64,000 nucleotides of DNA from Oscheius dolichura (Eukaryota; Nematoda; Chromadorea; Rhabditida; Rhabditidae): positions 8,122,001 to 8,186,000 of the forward strand of contig OW051496.1 of NCBI GenBank assembly GCA_932521035.1. The letters are read 5' to 3'. How positions within the stretch are numbered: the stretch's first letter is position 1; every line of letters begins with the position of its first letter. Below the pieces are notes generated by a model. It saw only the letters and a list, made by a program, of their open reading frames with translations, was not told the origin of the DNA and searched no databases. Made by a program: the position numbers and the translations under genes. Shown here piece after piece: positions 20,494 through 32,354 of the stretch.

Positions 20494-22859
20494 ATGCTCT
20501 TTAATATTTTTATTCTACTGTCGAATTTGATCGTGGAGGCCCGATGGACGGAGGCGGACGAAGACCAGAGGATAGCCATGGTAGGTCTTCGATTCCCCTT
20601 CTTTCTCTCATTTTCCCTTATCTCATTATTTTCTCTCGCCTTCCTAGCTAGCATATGGTATATTTAAATCACTCCAAACTCCTTAAAAACAAGTCCCTGT
20701 GTGTACTTTTCTACCTCCGTTGCGACGATGCTATCACATACAACCGGTCCTACTGGAATAGTCATTTTGTGGCGGGAAATACGCCAAGGCATTCATTTTT
20801 ATGGCTTGTAGGACAGCAAAATGGTTGTTAGATGAGATAAAAACCTGTAGGGAATGCTCAAATGTATCTGAAAATGAGCGAGGGACGATTGGCACTGAAT
20901 CTCGCAGTCTACCTTCTCCATCTCTCTAAGATTCTCTTGTAAGGAGCCGAAAAATTCTAGGAGTTGTCTTGAAGCGAGAGCACAAATATAGAATAATTAG
21001 GGAGTGAAATTCGTTCTTTTTCATCCGGTATCTCCTGGTAGGATGGCCTCCTCCGTCTGCCGCAGGCCCCCAGAACTCGCGCAGTATAGTGCACCGGCTC
21101 TTTACCTGGTTTTCCCTTCAAATGCGGCATTCTCTTCCTTCTAGATTACTGTAATAGACTTTTGAGAATTTCCTTTGAATTTAACTGGTGCCCAATTCAA
21201 GGTTACCACTCTATCTTCCACATTTGCCCTCGACATTCTCCTGCCTCTCCCAGTAATAGGATTGCCTGTCCGCCACCCTTTATTTCCCCCGTCTTCTTTA
21301 AATTAGCCACCGTTAAACTTTTTTTGACCGTTGTCTCCGCTATGTGTCCGACAAATAACATCTGATTAACATATCCGGTCGCTGATGGAAAATGAGCGCG
21401 AAGGATTTTGACACGATGATGAGAGGGTGGGACTGGTTTATTGGGCAGAGAGCTCAAAAATAAAAACAATTCGGATTTGCTAGTTTGAGAAGTGGGAGAG
21501 AGGAGGACGAGGCCTCGGGTTTAGCGGTGTTTGTCCGATCCGTCTCCCTCCTTTTGTGGCAGTGGCCGTATTTCCGTCCGGGGCACAAAGAGACTGCCCA
21601 TTGTGTGGCCCTGGGAGAGACGGTAGCCTCCTTCCCCTCCTCCCTAATGTATCCAAGGTGTCACATTGAGATCATTAATTCGTCGGCATTTCAGATCAAA
21701 GAGATGGATCTCAAGGCCTTTGAGGACGAAATTCGTAAACAGCAAATTATACGACGGTAATAATTATCCCTTCGTCGGGCCTGGATCTCCCGGTTTTAGG
21801 CAACAAGCGTATAGACACGATCCCGGCAGCTCGGTGGCTCGTAGTTTTCCTAAAATGGAATCACAGAAAATGGAGAAGACATACAAAAGTTCCTCCTACC
21901 AGGCGGAAACTGGAGATGGTAAGGATCTGCCCACTTTTGAGAGCCAGAGATCCGTTTCTAGAAAGCGACAACTGGTGTTATCACTGCACCTCCCCCATTG
22001 GCCACCTATCCGAGCCGATGAAACGAACGATCAAGGATTTCTTAAAACTTCGAAGGACATCTTATCCTCTAGGTGGGAAAGAAGAGGGCAATTTGATAAA
22101 ATTGAAGTTAAGAAGTCTCTACGAAGGAATGCATCAATGCCAAGAACTTTACCCTTCTTCATAAGCAGAAGTGTAAGCATCGCTACTGCCAGACGATGTC
22201 TATTGTGGACCATGATGAAGGTACGCTTTTTGGGGGTGTACAGGGACGAGCGGGTGGATCTCCGGGGGGCTGGAAGAGTCGGGGAGAGGCCACTCTGCCC
22301 AGGAGGAAGCACTTCCAACTCTCTTTGGGCATCCTCGTCATTCTACGGGCAGCGTGAAGTTCTCTGTATCATCCCAGAAGGAACCAACTCACCCAACTGT
22401 ATTGTACTGTTGGCTCTAGCCAATTAGAATTTGAAAAAGTTTGGGTGTAAACGGGGTGAAGTCCAGGCCGGCCCGCCCCGCAAAGCCGAGTTCTGAGCCC
22501 GGCAGCTCTTGTTTTACAATCCTCAATGCTTACAATAGGGTGTATTTCCCAGTTTTTACTGTAACCAATGGATCTCTCTACTTTCAGCAGCCTCTTTCGT
22601 TCTTCGCGGATGTGCAGAAAACTTCGGAGCCATCGATACGAAGACCCTAGATGCCCAGCGGGAAAATGCCTGTACAAAGTAGGCTTTTCCATTCTATTTT
22701 CCATTTTTTCGTCTGTTTTCCAGATTACACGATAAAGTCGACATCAGTGAGTGTATTTGCAAGGAGAGGAAATATTGCTACGCCAACGAGAAGAAGCTCT
22801 CCGGTGGCACTTCGCTATGGCCCCCGTTTTTATTGTTTTTTCTCGTATTTTTGAATTGA
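20494..22859 (+). CDS. Ly6/uPAR-like GPI-anchored surface protein
   Basis: Seven exons (20494-20580, 21695-21756, 21800-21918, about 21944-22072, 22113-22220, 22588-22678, 22724-22859) join in frame to about 243 residues. The signal peptide is MLFNIFILLSNLIVEA. A basic linker leads to a three-finger-like cysteine domain: NWCYHCTSP, KECINAKN, KCKHRYCQTM, VLRGCAENFG, NACTK and SECICKERKYC. The final hydrophobic tail (LWPPFLLFFLVFLN) fits GPI-anchor addition. In nematodes such proteins include the neuronal ODR-2/HOT group; the pattern is similar but I am not certain of orthology. The intron between exons 3 and 4 would be only 25 nt (acceptor GAGAG) or 31 nt (GCCAGAG). Both keep frame. Intron 1 is 1.1 kb. 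Confidence 0.72.
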
Positions 22860-23125
22860 ACCCGCTCAAAACAGCTACAGGTATGGATAGACAGAGAGAG
22901 ATATGTTCATATATTATAAAACAAAGATAAAGATATGTACACGAGCTAGGCGTTGAAACTGAGAGTACGATGCAGGTAGACGTCGGGCACGGGACGAGGG
23001 GTCCTGCCGCGGAGAAGTTCTACCGTCGCTTTGCCACTGAATTTCTGTTCTGTTTCGATCATCTGCCGCCAGAAGCCGATGTTCGGAGCGATTATCGGAC
23101 GGACCTGAAGGAGGCAATTGAATCT

Positions 23126-24044
23126 TTAGATTTCCCGGGGAGGATGTTGCTCCGAACGTTTCTTCTCAAATTTCAAATCTGCTGTTTGTCGCGGCCTAAC
23201 CAACCTGATTCAAAGCGTAATAGGCCTCTCTCAGGGTGAGATTCTCCCTCAGGACGAGGTACATTATGGCGAGGGCAGCGCTTCGACTGACCCCGGCCGC
23301 GCAGAAGATCAACACTCGTCCATTCTGGAACCATCGATGAAGCCCTCCCACTAGACAGGAGATACCTGAGTCTTTGCTTGGTCGATAAAGTCACAAACGG
23401 CATCAAAGTGGTCGGAGATGTGGGCCATGACGTTGTCGTCCACTCGGACATCCATGTAGGTTATACCGGGGATCTGCTTGGCCTTCTGGATGTTCGTGGC
23501 ATTGACACAGTGGGTTATTCCATATTGTTTCAGCTGAAAACGGATTTCAAATTTTGGTAGTCTATTCTTTCCTCCCCTGGACACCCAGGAAAATCGGGGC
23601 CGACGCCATTTCCAGATGGCATCCTCTTGAATTTAGGGTCATTTGACCTTTACTCTTTACCTACCCCAATGAAAAAGTGGCTCTCGGAAATAAACAGTTT
23701 CAAGTGGTGGAGCTGCCGAGGCGATCAGCCGAAAGGAAACGGGAAATCAGTGATGAATAATCCCTAGAAGAGTCTATAAAGGGAAAGGCGTCTTTTGGTC
23801 ATCATCGTGTCAAAATTTCTGGCTTATTCGGCCCATATTGTGGGTGGAAGGGGCTTTCTCCTTCCCCGGGTACTTTCCCACCCTTTCTGGAGTTTATATT
23901 GGGGAAAATAGATCTTATAAAGAGATGGGACGGCCCCTTTCCCGTCTGCCCTACCTTAGCATCCGAGAGACAGCCATAGCCAGCGACAAAGAGGAACGGT
24001 CTGAGCTCGCTAATTGAAAAGAGTACCTTCTTCCCGTCGCCCAT
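23126..24044 (-). CDS. Atypical dual-specificity phosphatase, variant signature
   Basis: Four minus-strand exons: 23955-24044, 23366-23533, 23205-23324, and about 23126-23164. They give about 138 residues, typical of single-domain atypical DUSPs. Exon 1 has the family opening (ISELRPFLFVAGYGCLSDAK), exon 2 LKQYGITHCVNATN and DVRVDDN, and exon 3 the P-loop. The P-loop reads LIFCAAGVSRSAAL. The catalytic Cys and Arg are present, but the residue before Cys is Phe instead of the near-universal His. That should raise the pKa of the cysteine and may weaken catalysis, or make the protein a binding pseudophosphatase. The ATG follows CTCTTACAG|AAC, a trans-splice-like site. The last exon (KKRSEQHPPREI) is the least certain; alternative frames exist there. 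Confidence 0.8.
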
Positions 24045-26254
24045 GTTCTGTAAGAGTGTAAGATCTGTGTGTCTCTGTTGATTCAAGCGGAAGAGAAGGG
24101 CAACAAAAAAGACAACAAAGTAAATCAGGTGACCGCAATGATCCAACGCGATGTGAAAGATCCAGGTGGCAACTGTTGGCAGACGTCAGAGAGGGCGGCG
24201 GTTATTGAGATGCGATCGGGGAGGAGGAGAAACACACACGTGTGAGCACGGGTCAATACAACACAAAGTGAGCGAGGAAACTAAGCAAAGTCTTGGGTGG
24301 CAAAAAAACAGGGGAGGAGGAGGAGGCTTTTGTTATAGTCTTTTTTCCGAAAAAATGGAGTTACCGATTGGTCTCTTTGGGACTTTTTGGGCAGAGGCCA
24401 TAGTAAAATGTTCCCAACGGGAAATTCACTGAAAGTTGGGGGTTCTTTTGCCAAAAGGTCCCAACGAGACAAATGCACGGTAAGCCTGCTTTATTGGGGG
24501 AAGACTCCACTCGGGGTAGATTGCCGGAAACTTGAACCAATTCACTGGATATCTTCGACTTTTCGACAGGATTCTGGAGTCAAGAGTACTGTAAATATAT
24601 TATGAACAAGCAGGATCTTCCTCAATTACCATACTCTCCCAAAAAGACGGACAACTGGTTCGATCTGCCATTCTTCTGATAGAAAAGGGTCTTATTAAAT
24701 TATTTCCCCCCGTTCTACAGTAATTCCATCATTTTTGTCTCCCGAGCATGAGATTATCACTGCGGGTGTCCATGGCAACCCCCCGAGGACCACACCACTC
24801 TGCTCCCCCACGGGGCATGCTTCATTTCCCCCCAGGAAGTGACTTGAAACACCGAATTGCGCGTTCAGCCCGCCATATTTGCTTGAAATCTTTCTCTCTC
24901 TCTCTCTCTCTCTCCTGCTCCATATAATCTCTGCCAAATTGTAGTCTTTTCCACCAGTGGCCGTATCCACAAGAAATCTCCCCGGGGACATCTCCCCAAG
25001 GGGAGCTTTTAGTATTCACAAGGCTGGGGACCTCCCCAGGGAAGATTTTTATCATTCTACTATGAGGGATAGAGCCAACAGAAACGACGTCTTTGGTCAG
25101 GAAAAGAACTAACCTATCCTTGGGACCTCAATCCCATAAAGTAGAATGATAAAGGAGGATATTATCAGTTAGCCTCGCCTACTTTACGCATTCAGAAGCG
25201 TAGACTGCAGCATAGTGTTAATTTTTCATGTCTTTTCTTTCTATCACCCAACAAAAGAGGCAAACTGTGCTACGGAGATTATCCTTCCCTTTTCATCTGC
25301 TCGACGGAGGAGAATGTCGTTAATAAAACTTGCCGATTGGGGGGGGGGGGGGGGGGGTCTGGGGAGCTCCCCAGTTTCTCCGGGGAGGTCCCTGGGGAGC
25401 CTGGGGAGGCCTCCCCAGCTTCTTTTGGATACGGCCACAGGCGGGGGAGTTATTGTTTATGATCTCCTTTTCCCCGAATTTCAGGGATCCCCTCAGTTCT
25501 CAGCGACCTTCTTGTTTTCAATTAAAAGAGGGAGGTTTGTAGTCGACTACACGATTGTATAGACAAAATTGGCTGGGGAAAAGGGAAGAAAACACAGGTT
25601 TTTGCCGTATTTCACCTTGTTTTTCCGGTAATTACTATTGTATTCAGTGAAATAGGAGTGATAATGGGGGAGGATTCATTCCGGACTGTTTCTATTCTCT
25701 TGCACCCTCCACCCCGAGGATTTTACCTGCTTTGCCGGTCCAATTTCCTTTGAGGGGCTCTCTTCCTCGTCTCGTCTCGGATTTGAGAGACAAGCCATGC
25801 AAAATATCTCGCCTCGTCTCTTTCAGGGATACGAGCCTCCCGGTCTCCTCTCGTCTCGACTCCGCTTCCAGAGTTCCCGTCTCGTGCAACCCAGATCTCC
25901 CGGGAGTTGGCCTCCTTACGTGAGACGACAGAGGTCCATTTCCCGACCAAATATTCGATCCACTAGAGTACTCCTTATCTTTCCTCTCGTTCCGTAGTCC
26001 TCTTCTCAATAAGAAATCCCTCAGAGTAGCTGTTAATCCGTAGATCCCCGTTACTCCTATCCTCCCTGGCTCAGCTCTGACGTCTGTCCTCCTCCTCTTC
26101 AAAAACGGCCTCTCCTCTCCTCTTAATCCCCCCACATATATCTAAATATCCGTCGCTGTCACGCGACGGATTAGACATCCCTCCTTATAATTTACATCTT
26201 CGTTTACCTTGTAATCCCCATCCAATACAAATATCCCTTCGTCTTCTAGGAGCC
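24045..26254. other. Intergenic, simple repeats and inverted GC-rich repeats
   Basis: No gene is seen. It contains a (CT)n run at 24894-24914, a run of about 19 G at 25339-25357, and an inverted pair TTTATCATTCTACT (about 25048) / AGTAGAATGATAAA (about 25139). Sequences around 24955-25060 and 25355-25440 are inverted relatives sharing GTGGCCGTATCCA followed by CCCCGG/GGGGAG-rich DNA. A related GTGGCCACATCCACAAG occurs near 57130. Confidence 0.5.
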
Positions 26255-29200
26255 ATGGGCGCCGAGGCCAAGCTCTACCTCCAGGAGCACAGGATCCCTC
26301 AACTATTTGAGGTGACCGATTATATCTTTAATTATAAATACAGTAATATCTATAGGGTCTAATGACTGGGCTGATCTATAACCGACCCCAGGACCCGATA
26401 TCCTTCTTGGAACAGTCGCTACAGCATGTCAAGGCGCATCCGAACGATGAACTCACTTGGGATATGTTTATCGAGAAGGGGATGAGCACGTCAGGTATGG
26501 TAGTTAGTCTATTTTAAAGGGCGGGAAGGGTTACTGTAGGCCTAATTTTAAAACAATAGAAAGTCTACAATTTTGGAGGAACAGGCTACTAATTACAAAA
26601 ATCGGGCACCTCCGTCAGAAAAACTAGCACCACGGGTAGTAAAGTCGCTTCAGGACCCCCGTAAATAACTCCTGAGTTTGTAAAAATTCTTCTAAGTGGA
26701 GTAAAACTAAATAACAGTCAACTGAAACGCAAGCTCGTTGATCGTCGTCACCTGCCGGAAAGGGAGCCGGGGCAGGGCAGGGGGGCCAGGCACAATTTAG
26801 ACAACAGAGACCCGTAATATAGCCACAAAATGCGCTCCCAGATGGCTGCTAGACGTTCTCCCGCCTTTACAGGTACTGTTCCCTCATTTTCAAATGTTTC
26901 GAGACCCAGAAGGGCGTCTCACCACTTTCGTCGCGGGGGAAACGATTAGAATCTGAATTTTCCGGGTAAACATGTTATTTTTCCAATTCCAGTAGGGGAA
27001 AAAATGTATTATCGCATGAGAAATAGAACAAATTTCATTGGGAAATGTAGCAAAATAGTAAAAAAGAGCTACACTTTGGACGGGAGATTCCTCCCTTTAT
27101 AGGGACATAACGGCTCTTTATTGGCCCCGCGCGCCCGCACCCGTATAATCTCGGCAGCAAAATTTTCTTTTACTTACAGCTGGCGAACCTTCAGATCATT
27201 TTCCTGCCGAGTTTTTACGGGTGCAGCATCACTGAAATCATAGAGAGCGCATCGGGGAATCAGACCCTAAAAATGGCTGGAAATATATCCACATATTATT
27301 TTCTATCCAATGGGAGACTATATATTGTAAATTGGAGGCTAAATTACCCGTAAAATGAGGTGGGAAAGGGCAGAAGCGATGTTCCCGGCTCCCTCAAGGG
27401 CCCAGCTGAAACCAGAGCAAATTGCTGCTGCCTCCACCCCCATCAATAGGTGTCCCTCGTCCTTCTTCTACCTGGCACCCTTCTTTATAATAGTCGAGGA
27501 TTCGTGTGTCCTGTCCTCCCTGTGTCCCATCCCGGAGAGATCCATAGTTTCAGATAGGAAGAACATCGCCACCAAGAGGGTCACCAAACCCATCTCCAAG
27601 GATCCGAGAACGTGAGTTTTCTTCTTTTTAAAGGACTGTTTAAAGGGGGTTGTTTAGACCAGAAAGTGAGCAGAAGAAAGAATCGAGAGAGCCGTCCAAA
27701 GCTGAGTCAAGGGAACGGACGGCTGGGAGCAGCGGGGCCGATCAGAAAATGGGACTTGTTCGCACGCCGTCGGTCATTAAAGCGGCCCAGGTGGCCGAGA
27801 TTCCACAAGTTCCGATTATCCTCTTTATGGGTGAGCGGCTCGATCTTTTTATAATTCAGGATTTAGGCGGCCCGGGAGGGGGCAAGACCCGCCACGCGGC
27901 AAAAGTCGCCTCGGCCTTGGCTGACCAAGGCCTAGTGCATATTTGTATGCCCGATGTTATTAGACAAGCCCTGGCTCGATATAAGGACAAATATCCGGAG
28001 TGGAGAGATGCCAACGAGCATTACTTGAGAGGTTTGAACTAGTCTGCTTGCCCCTGCACCCGTAAAATCTCGGCAGACGTGCGAATATGTGTTTTGATGA
28101 AAAAGGAAAGAGTTGCCGAGATTTTACTTGTGCGAGCCTAGACAAAGGGTCATTTTCCTCGGATGCCAACTATTCCAGGTGAGCTCATTCCCAACCAGCT
28201 GGCCCTTGCTCTCGTAAAGGCGGAAATGGGCAGACATAAGAACGCGACGGCCTTCTTCCTGGAAGGATTTCCACGAGAAGCGAGGCAGGTGGAAGACTTC
28301 GAGCGACAAGTAGGTTTCCCTTTCCTAGAACTCCGTCTGCTGCACCCGTAAAACCTCGGCAGCGACGCGCTCTTTTGCTCGTGCCTATTCTATTCCCAGT
28401 AGAAAGGATTGCCGAGATTGTACGGGTGCGGGCGCGCTGGTCTGTTGACAGTCGAATTAGCCCCCGATTTTAGGTGAAAAGTGTAAATATGGCATTGATT
28501 ATTGACTACGATGAGAAAACATTACGTGATCATATGGAAAAACGAGGACTGGGAATGGAAATCATTGACCAGAAGATCAAAGAATTCAAGCAAAAGACCC
28601 TGCCGTCGGCAAAGTACTTCGACGACCAGAAATTACTCCATCTGGTAGATTTTCTAAAATTATTTATTATTTTATTCTTTCTCAGATTGCGGGAGAAAGA
28701 GACGACCAAACAATCTACGAGAGAATGAAGACCCTGGTGACAAAGGCCATGGATACGGGTATCCCGGTCATCAACAGCAATCCGCCGAGCCAACACGCTC
28801 AACGGGCGGCTGAGGTGAGTATCGCTCGTTTTCCGTCATGGAGAGGATACAGTAACCCGTCACTAACAAGTCTTTTTTGTGATTTTTAATTTGTGAAGTC
28901 TTGGGGTGAAGTGTTTTATCCTTTTTTAATATTGCTGTGAGCATTGTGAGCACTTGCAGAAGCCGACCACTCCACCCCCGGTGGCTACTGTAACTCGTAC
29001 TGTGGATGCACCCAGTGAAGTATCACAGTCAGTTGAGAATCCACCATCTGGAGTGGAACCTCCTGCTCCCGTTGTTCCGGTGAAACCACCTTCTCCAGTG
29101 GAGGAGCCGCCTCCCCCGGCAGCTGCTTCTCTGATTTCGAACCCTCCCTCTTCCGCCCAACCACCATTTCCACCAAAAGCTCCTTCCAAACCGCCTTCCC

Positions 29201-30931
29201 CGATAAAAACAACTCCAATTTCTACTCCACCTGCTGAAGTCGTTAGGAAACCTTCCCCCGTGAAAACTCCTCCAGTTGATGATAAAAAAGCAGCTGCGGA
29301 AGTCTCCGAGCCACCAGAAAAGCCAATTTCTTCTCCACCAGACATTGCACCTGCAATCAATCCTCCGCCAGAAACAATTCCACCCAAGGAAGAAGTAATC
29401 GAGGTATAAAGTGTTGGCTGCGAGGAAAGCACTAATAACACCAGCGTTGTCATTTGATGATCACTAAATAATATAAAAAAATTAAGGAACAAATAGCAGC
29501 TGCTCCGAGTTTAGGAGCCTTACCTAGACCGCCGTCAGCGGAAGTTCGGGTTATTCCACCCACTGCAGGTATGCTCCCAAAATTTTTTGTTATCTTCTCC
29601 AAAATTTGGTTACTCATATCAGTTTATTTGTCCTTATTTTGTTTTAAACAAATTAATATTTGTTTGTACTAAAAAAGACGAAAATATAGGAGTGCAATTG
29701 CTTGAGCATCATCAAGTACTGGTTGAAAATTATGGAGAGTTCGATCTTCGTAATAAAAAAATAAAAAATAAATAGAATCTAAAATTTAGAACCTCCACCG
29801 AATACAATAGTAACAACAGCTACTGTTCATAATTCTCGACCTCCGACCAACCAATCCAGAAAGTCAACAGCTAATGGAGATGTGCGAAACGGTACGGGAA
29901 CGCCTAAACGAAAAAGCACTCCGAAAAGAGAAGACGCCCCGAGAACATTCAGCTGTAAGTAGTAAAAAAAGGAAAAAAAGTAATAACATATTTTATAGCA
30001 CAATTCAATACTAACCTGGCTGAAGTTCCTCGAGGTCTTCCGAATAATGCTCCGGTAATACTTCTTGTTGGTGAGTTTCTTCATCTTTCCGCTGATACAA
30101 AATATTTAGGAGCTCCTGGTGCTTTAAAAAATGACGTTGCTAAAAGAATTATACAAAAATATGATGGATTTGTACTGATATCAATGGGTGAACTTCTCCG
30201 TAAAGGCGTGGCCGAGCAGTCGGCTGATGAGCTCTGGAAACGGGTGAATGGGAAAATTGAAGAGGGAGAGCCTGTCCCAACGGTAAGAATTATCAAGAAA
30301 CCAATAAATATGATATTCAGAAACTGTGCCGTCAACTTTTATACTCGGAGATCCATCATGCTGGACAAGGAGCGTGGGGGTATGTAATTGAAGGCTTCCC
30401 GAGAACTATGTCACAATTGGAGGATTTTGAAACTGTGGTAAACAAGACATCAAATTAAAAATGGACATAAATTAGATCGGCCGACTGGATGTGGTAATTC
30501 TAATCGACTGCACGGAGCAATTTTGTGAAGAGATGGTTAAAAAACGATACGAAGAATCGGCACATGCTAGGAAAGGTAGGCTTTCCTGAGAAAAATAAAG
30601 AAAAGGAGTTGCAGATGACTCCCCGGAAGTGTTCAAACTGCGCCTAGCTTCTTTCAAGCAAAATACACTACCAATGTTGAAGCACTTGGACGAGAGGAGT
30701 AAACTAAAAGTGGTAAGTATGCAGTTCACTTCAAGACTAGAGTGAAAGTACAGGTCGATGGCGACGGTGACGCAGATTCAGTTTTCAAAGAAGTGTCTCA
30801 AGTCATTGATGGGGCCCTTTTCATTGAAGGTCGTAGGTAACTAGACAACTGTAAGTATTGGTTTAGAAGACGACGGTAGTGGTGGCAGTCTGGACGAGTC
30901 CAAGAAAGGCAGCCTCAATGCCGCTCAATAA
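26255..30931 (+). CDS. Adenylate kinase 5-like, two kinase domains
   Basis: Eighteen exons join in frame to 864 residues: 26255-26311, 26356-26494, 27374-27611, 27658-27830, 27867-28031, 28179-28309, 28474-28644, 28686-28814, 28960-29403, 29487-29568, 29790-29954, 29999-30070, 30110-30282, 30321-30437, 30476-30575, 30615-30712, 30754-30829, 30867-30931. The N-terminus (LYLQEHRIPQLFEGLMTGLI) is the AK5 RIIa/dpy30-like leader. Domain 1 has P-loop GGPGGGKTRHA, ANEHYLRGE, FFLEGFPREARQ and IDYDEKTL. A linker of about 200 residues rich in PP, PSP and PPP follows. Domain 2 has FPRTMSQLEDFE and IDCTEQFCEEM, but its P-loop reads GAPGALKNDVA. AK5 catalyses AMP + ATP = 2 ADP, mainly in neurons or cilia. 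The ATG sits after TCTTCTAG|GAGCC. Exon 3 has a less certain 3' half that may hide a small intron. Confidence 0.88.
27137..27224. mobile_element. Short palindromic MITE, copy A
   Basis: About 88 bp beginning GCACCCGTATAATCTCGGCAG... and ending with the complementary CTGCCGAGTTTTTACGGGTGC. It lies in the 879 bp second intron of the adenylate kinase gene. No protein capacity. Confidence 0.75.
28056..28133. mobile_element. Short palindromic MITE, copy B
   Basis: About 78 bp with ends GCACCCGTAAAATCTCGGCA and TGCCGAGATTTTACTTGTGC. It fills most of the 147 bp fifth intron of the adenylate kinase gene. Confidence 0.78.
28342..28429. mobile_element. Short palindromic MITE, copy C
   Basis: About 88 bp with ends GCACCCGTAAAACCTCGGCA and TGCCGAGATTGTACGGGTGC. 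It lies in the 164 bp sixth intron of the same gene, less than 0.3 kb from copy B. Confidence 0.78.
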
Positions 30932-31337
30932 TAAATATTTGGTGATTATATCAATCTTGTTAGATTAATATACCCATTTGCTGCCATCCTGGCTGACATC
31001 ATCGTAATGAGACACATCCGTCAATGTCATTAGGAAGGACTCTTAGGAAATTCCCAGCCGAACGTCACTATTTACATAACTGAATCATAGAATATGAAGA
31101 AACCAGTTAGAGATAAAAGGTTTATAGTGTAAAACATAATACAGAGCATTATGTCGTGGAGTTAAAATATGCCCCCGGAATGGATAAACTAGATGCAAGC
31201 CGGTTAAAAATGAATATATACACGTAGAAGATAGAAAAAGGGAAACTAACTGTTAATCACAGAACGTAGCACACCAATGGATAGCATGGAAAAACTCAAA
31301 TGTGCAGGAAAAATGGCATCACCGCTTATTTACAAGC

Positions 31338-32010
31338 TCAAACAATTGGTTTATCCTCTTCTGCGGGTGACGTAGCTTGACTGGGTCCGCGAGCAGCTCC
31401 AGCAAGATGGTCAATAGATGTGGATGCAGCCATTTTAGCCTGAAAAAAAGTACAAATAAATCAAAAAGACAAAAAAAACATACACTTTGGTAAGCAGTTC
31501 CCAACTTGCTTTCGACAGATTTAAAAATTGAAGAATTTCTCATATCGTTCCACTTTACTCTTACAGTATCGGCAGCAGCACCAGCAACTTCTTGTGTTTT
31601 GTGAAAACTGTAAATAGCAGATGTAAAATAATAAAATTAAACTGGTTCCAAATTAAATAATAATTCAACAAAAAACTAACGCCTCTGAATCAGCAACCTG
31701 CTTGAGTCCCTTATTGATGTCGTTGGAGAGCTCGACAAGCGGACTCAGACCAAGTTTTCTCTTCAGTTCAGTTGCATGCTTCTGGCGAGCAGTTAAGACT
31801 TGCTTCAGTGTTGAGATTTCATCTTCAGTCTGTAAAAAAAAAAGTAAACCAGAGAAAGTCTAACGAACCTTTGTTAACTCTTCCCGGATAAGTTCCTTCT
31901 CGGCTTCACTGAGTTCTTCCATAGGGCTGTCAAAAACGGGATCAGCTGCTAAAACAATATATTTACATGATGTTTGATAATAACTTACATTCCATTGCAG
32001 GAGTTGCCAT
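31338..32010 (-). CDS. Tumor protein D52 family (TPD52-like)
   Basis: Five minus-strand exons (31989-32010, 31869-31948, 31681-31829, 31484-31607, 31338-31439) join in frame to about 158 residues. An acidic N-terminus (PMEELSEAEKELIREEL) runs into the family's coiled coil (KTEDEISTLKQVLTARQK...). Then come LGLSPLVELSNDINKGLKQV, the signature WNDMRNSSIFKSVESKLGTA, and a Ser/Pro tail. D52 proteins form coiled-coil homo- and hetero-dimers and act in vesicle trafficking and exocytosis. The gene is convergent with adenylate kinase and divergent from rpl-7A, with about 345 bp between the two start codons. Confidence 0.92.
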
Positions 32011-32354
32011 TTCGTAGTAGAATATGTTTCCTGAAAATTGAATAGTTACGAAATAATTCAATACACAGAGAGAAACATAATGTATGACTAAAAATGACGA
32101 ATTTCACTAGTGAATCACTGTTTCGTATCAGAGAAGTGTCAGAGAGGTGAACAGATTGGCGAAATGAACGCCAAACATGACAGACGGGTGGCAAAAAGGG
32201 TGGAGCTATCGATCTCCCCAATGAGCGACGTATTTTCGCGGTCGGGGTTCCCGGCGCGATCCGCTCGCGTTGAATACTCCATGAAGGCAGTCAATTTCGA
32301 TTTTGGTCTCGCGTTTTCGTCTCATTCTACTTTTAGGCTACGCCTGAAACAACG
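32011..32354. promoter_or_regulatory. Shared intergenic promoter region of TPD52 and rpl-7A
   Basis: This 344 bp gap between divergent start codons must hold both promoters. The plus side ends in a pyrimidine tract TCTCATTCTACTTTTAG just before the rpl-7A 5'UTR, a likely trans-splice acceptor. No TATA box is evident. Confidence 0.4.

Noticed and set aside
23351..23365. 15 nt intron GTATCTCCTGTCTAG in the phosphatase
   Set aside because: It leads to a stop. The 41 nt intron ending GGTTCCAG restores the signature block directly.
23583..23609. Short first exon MASAPIFLG for the phosphatase
   Set aside because: It joins in frame, but the upstream exon 23955-24044 supplies the conserved family opening and has a trans-splice-like site, so it is the better start.
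28926..29492. 188-codon Gly-rich minus ORF
   Set aside because: Antisense of the proline-rich linker of the adenylate kinase.
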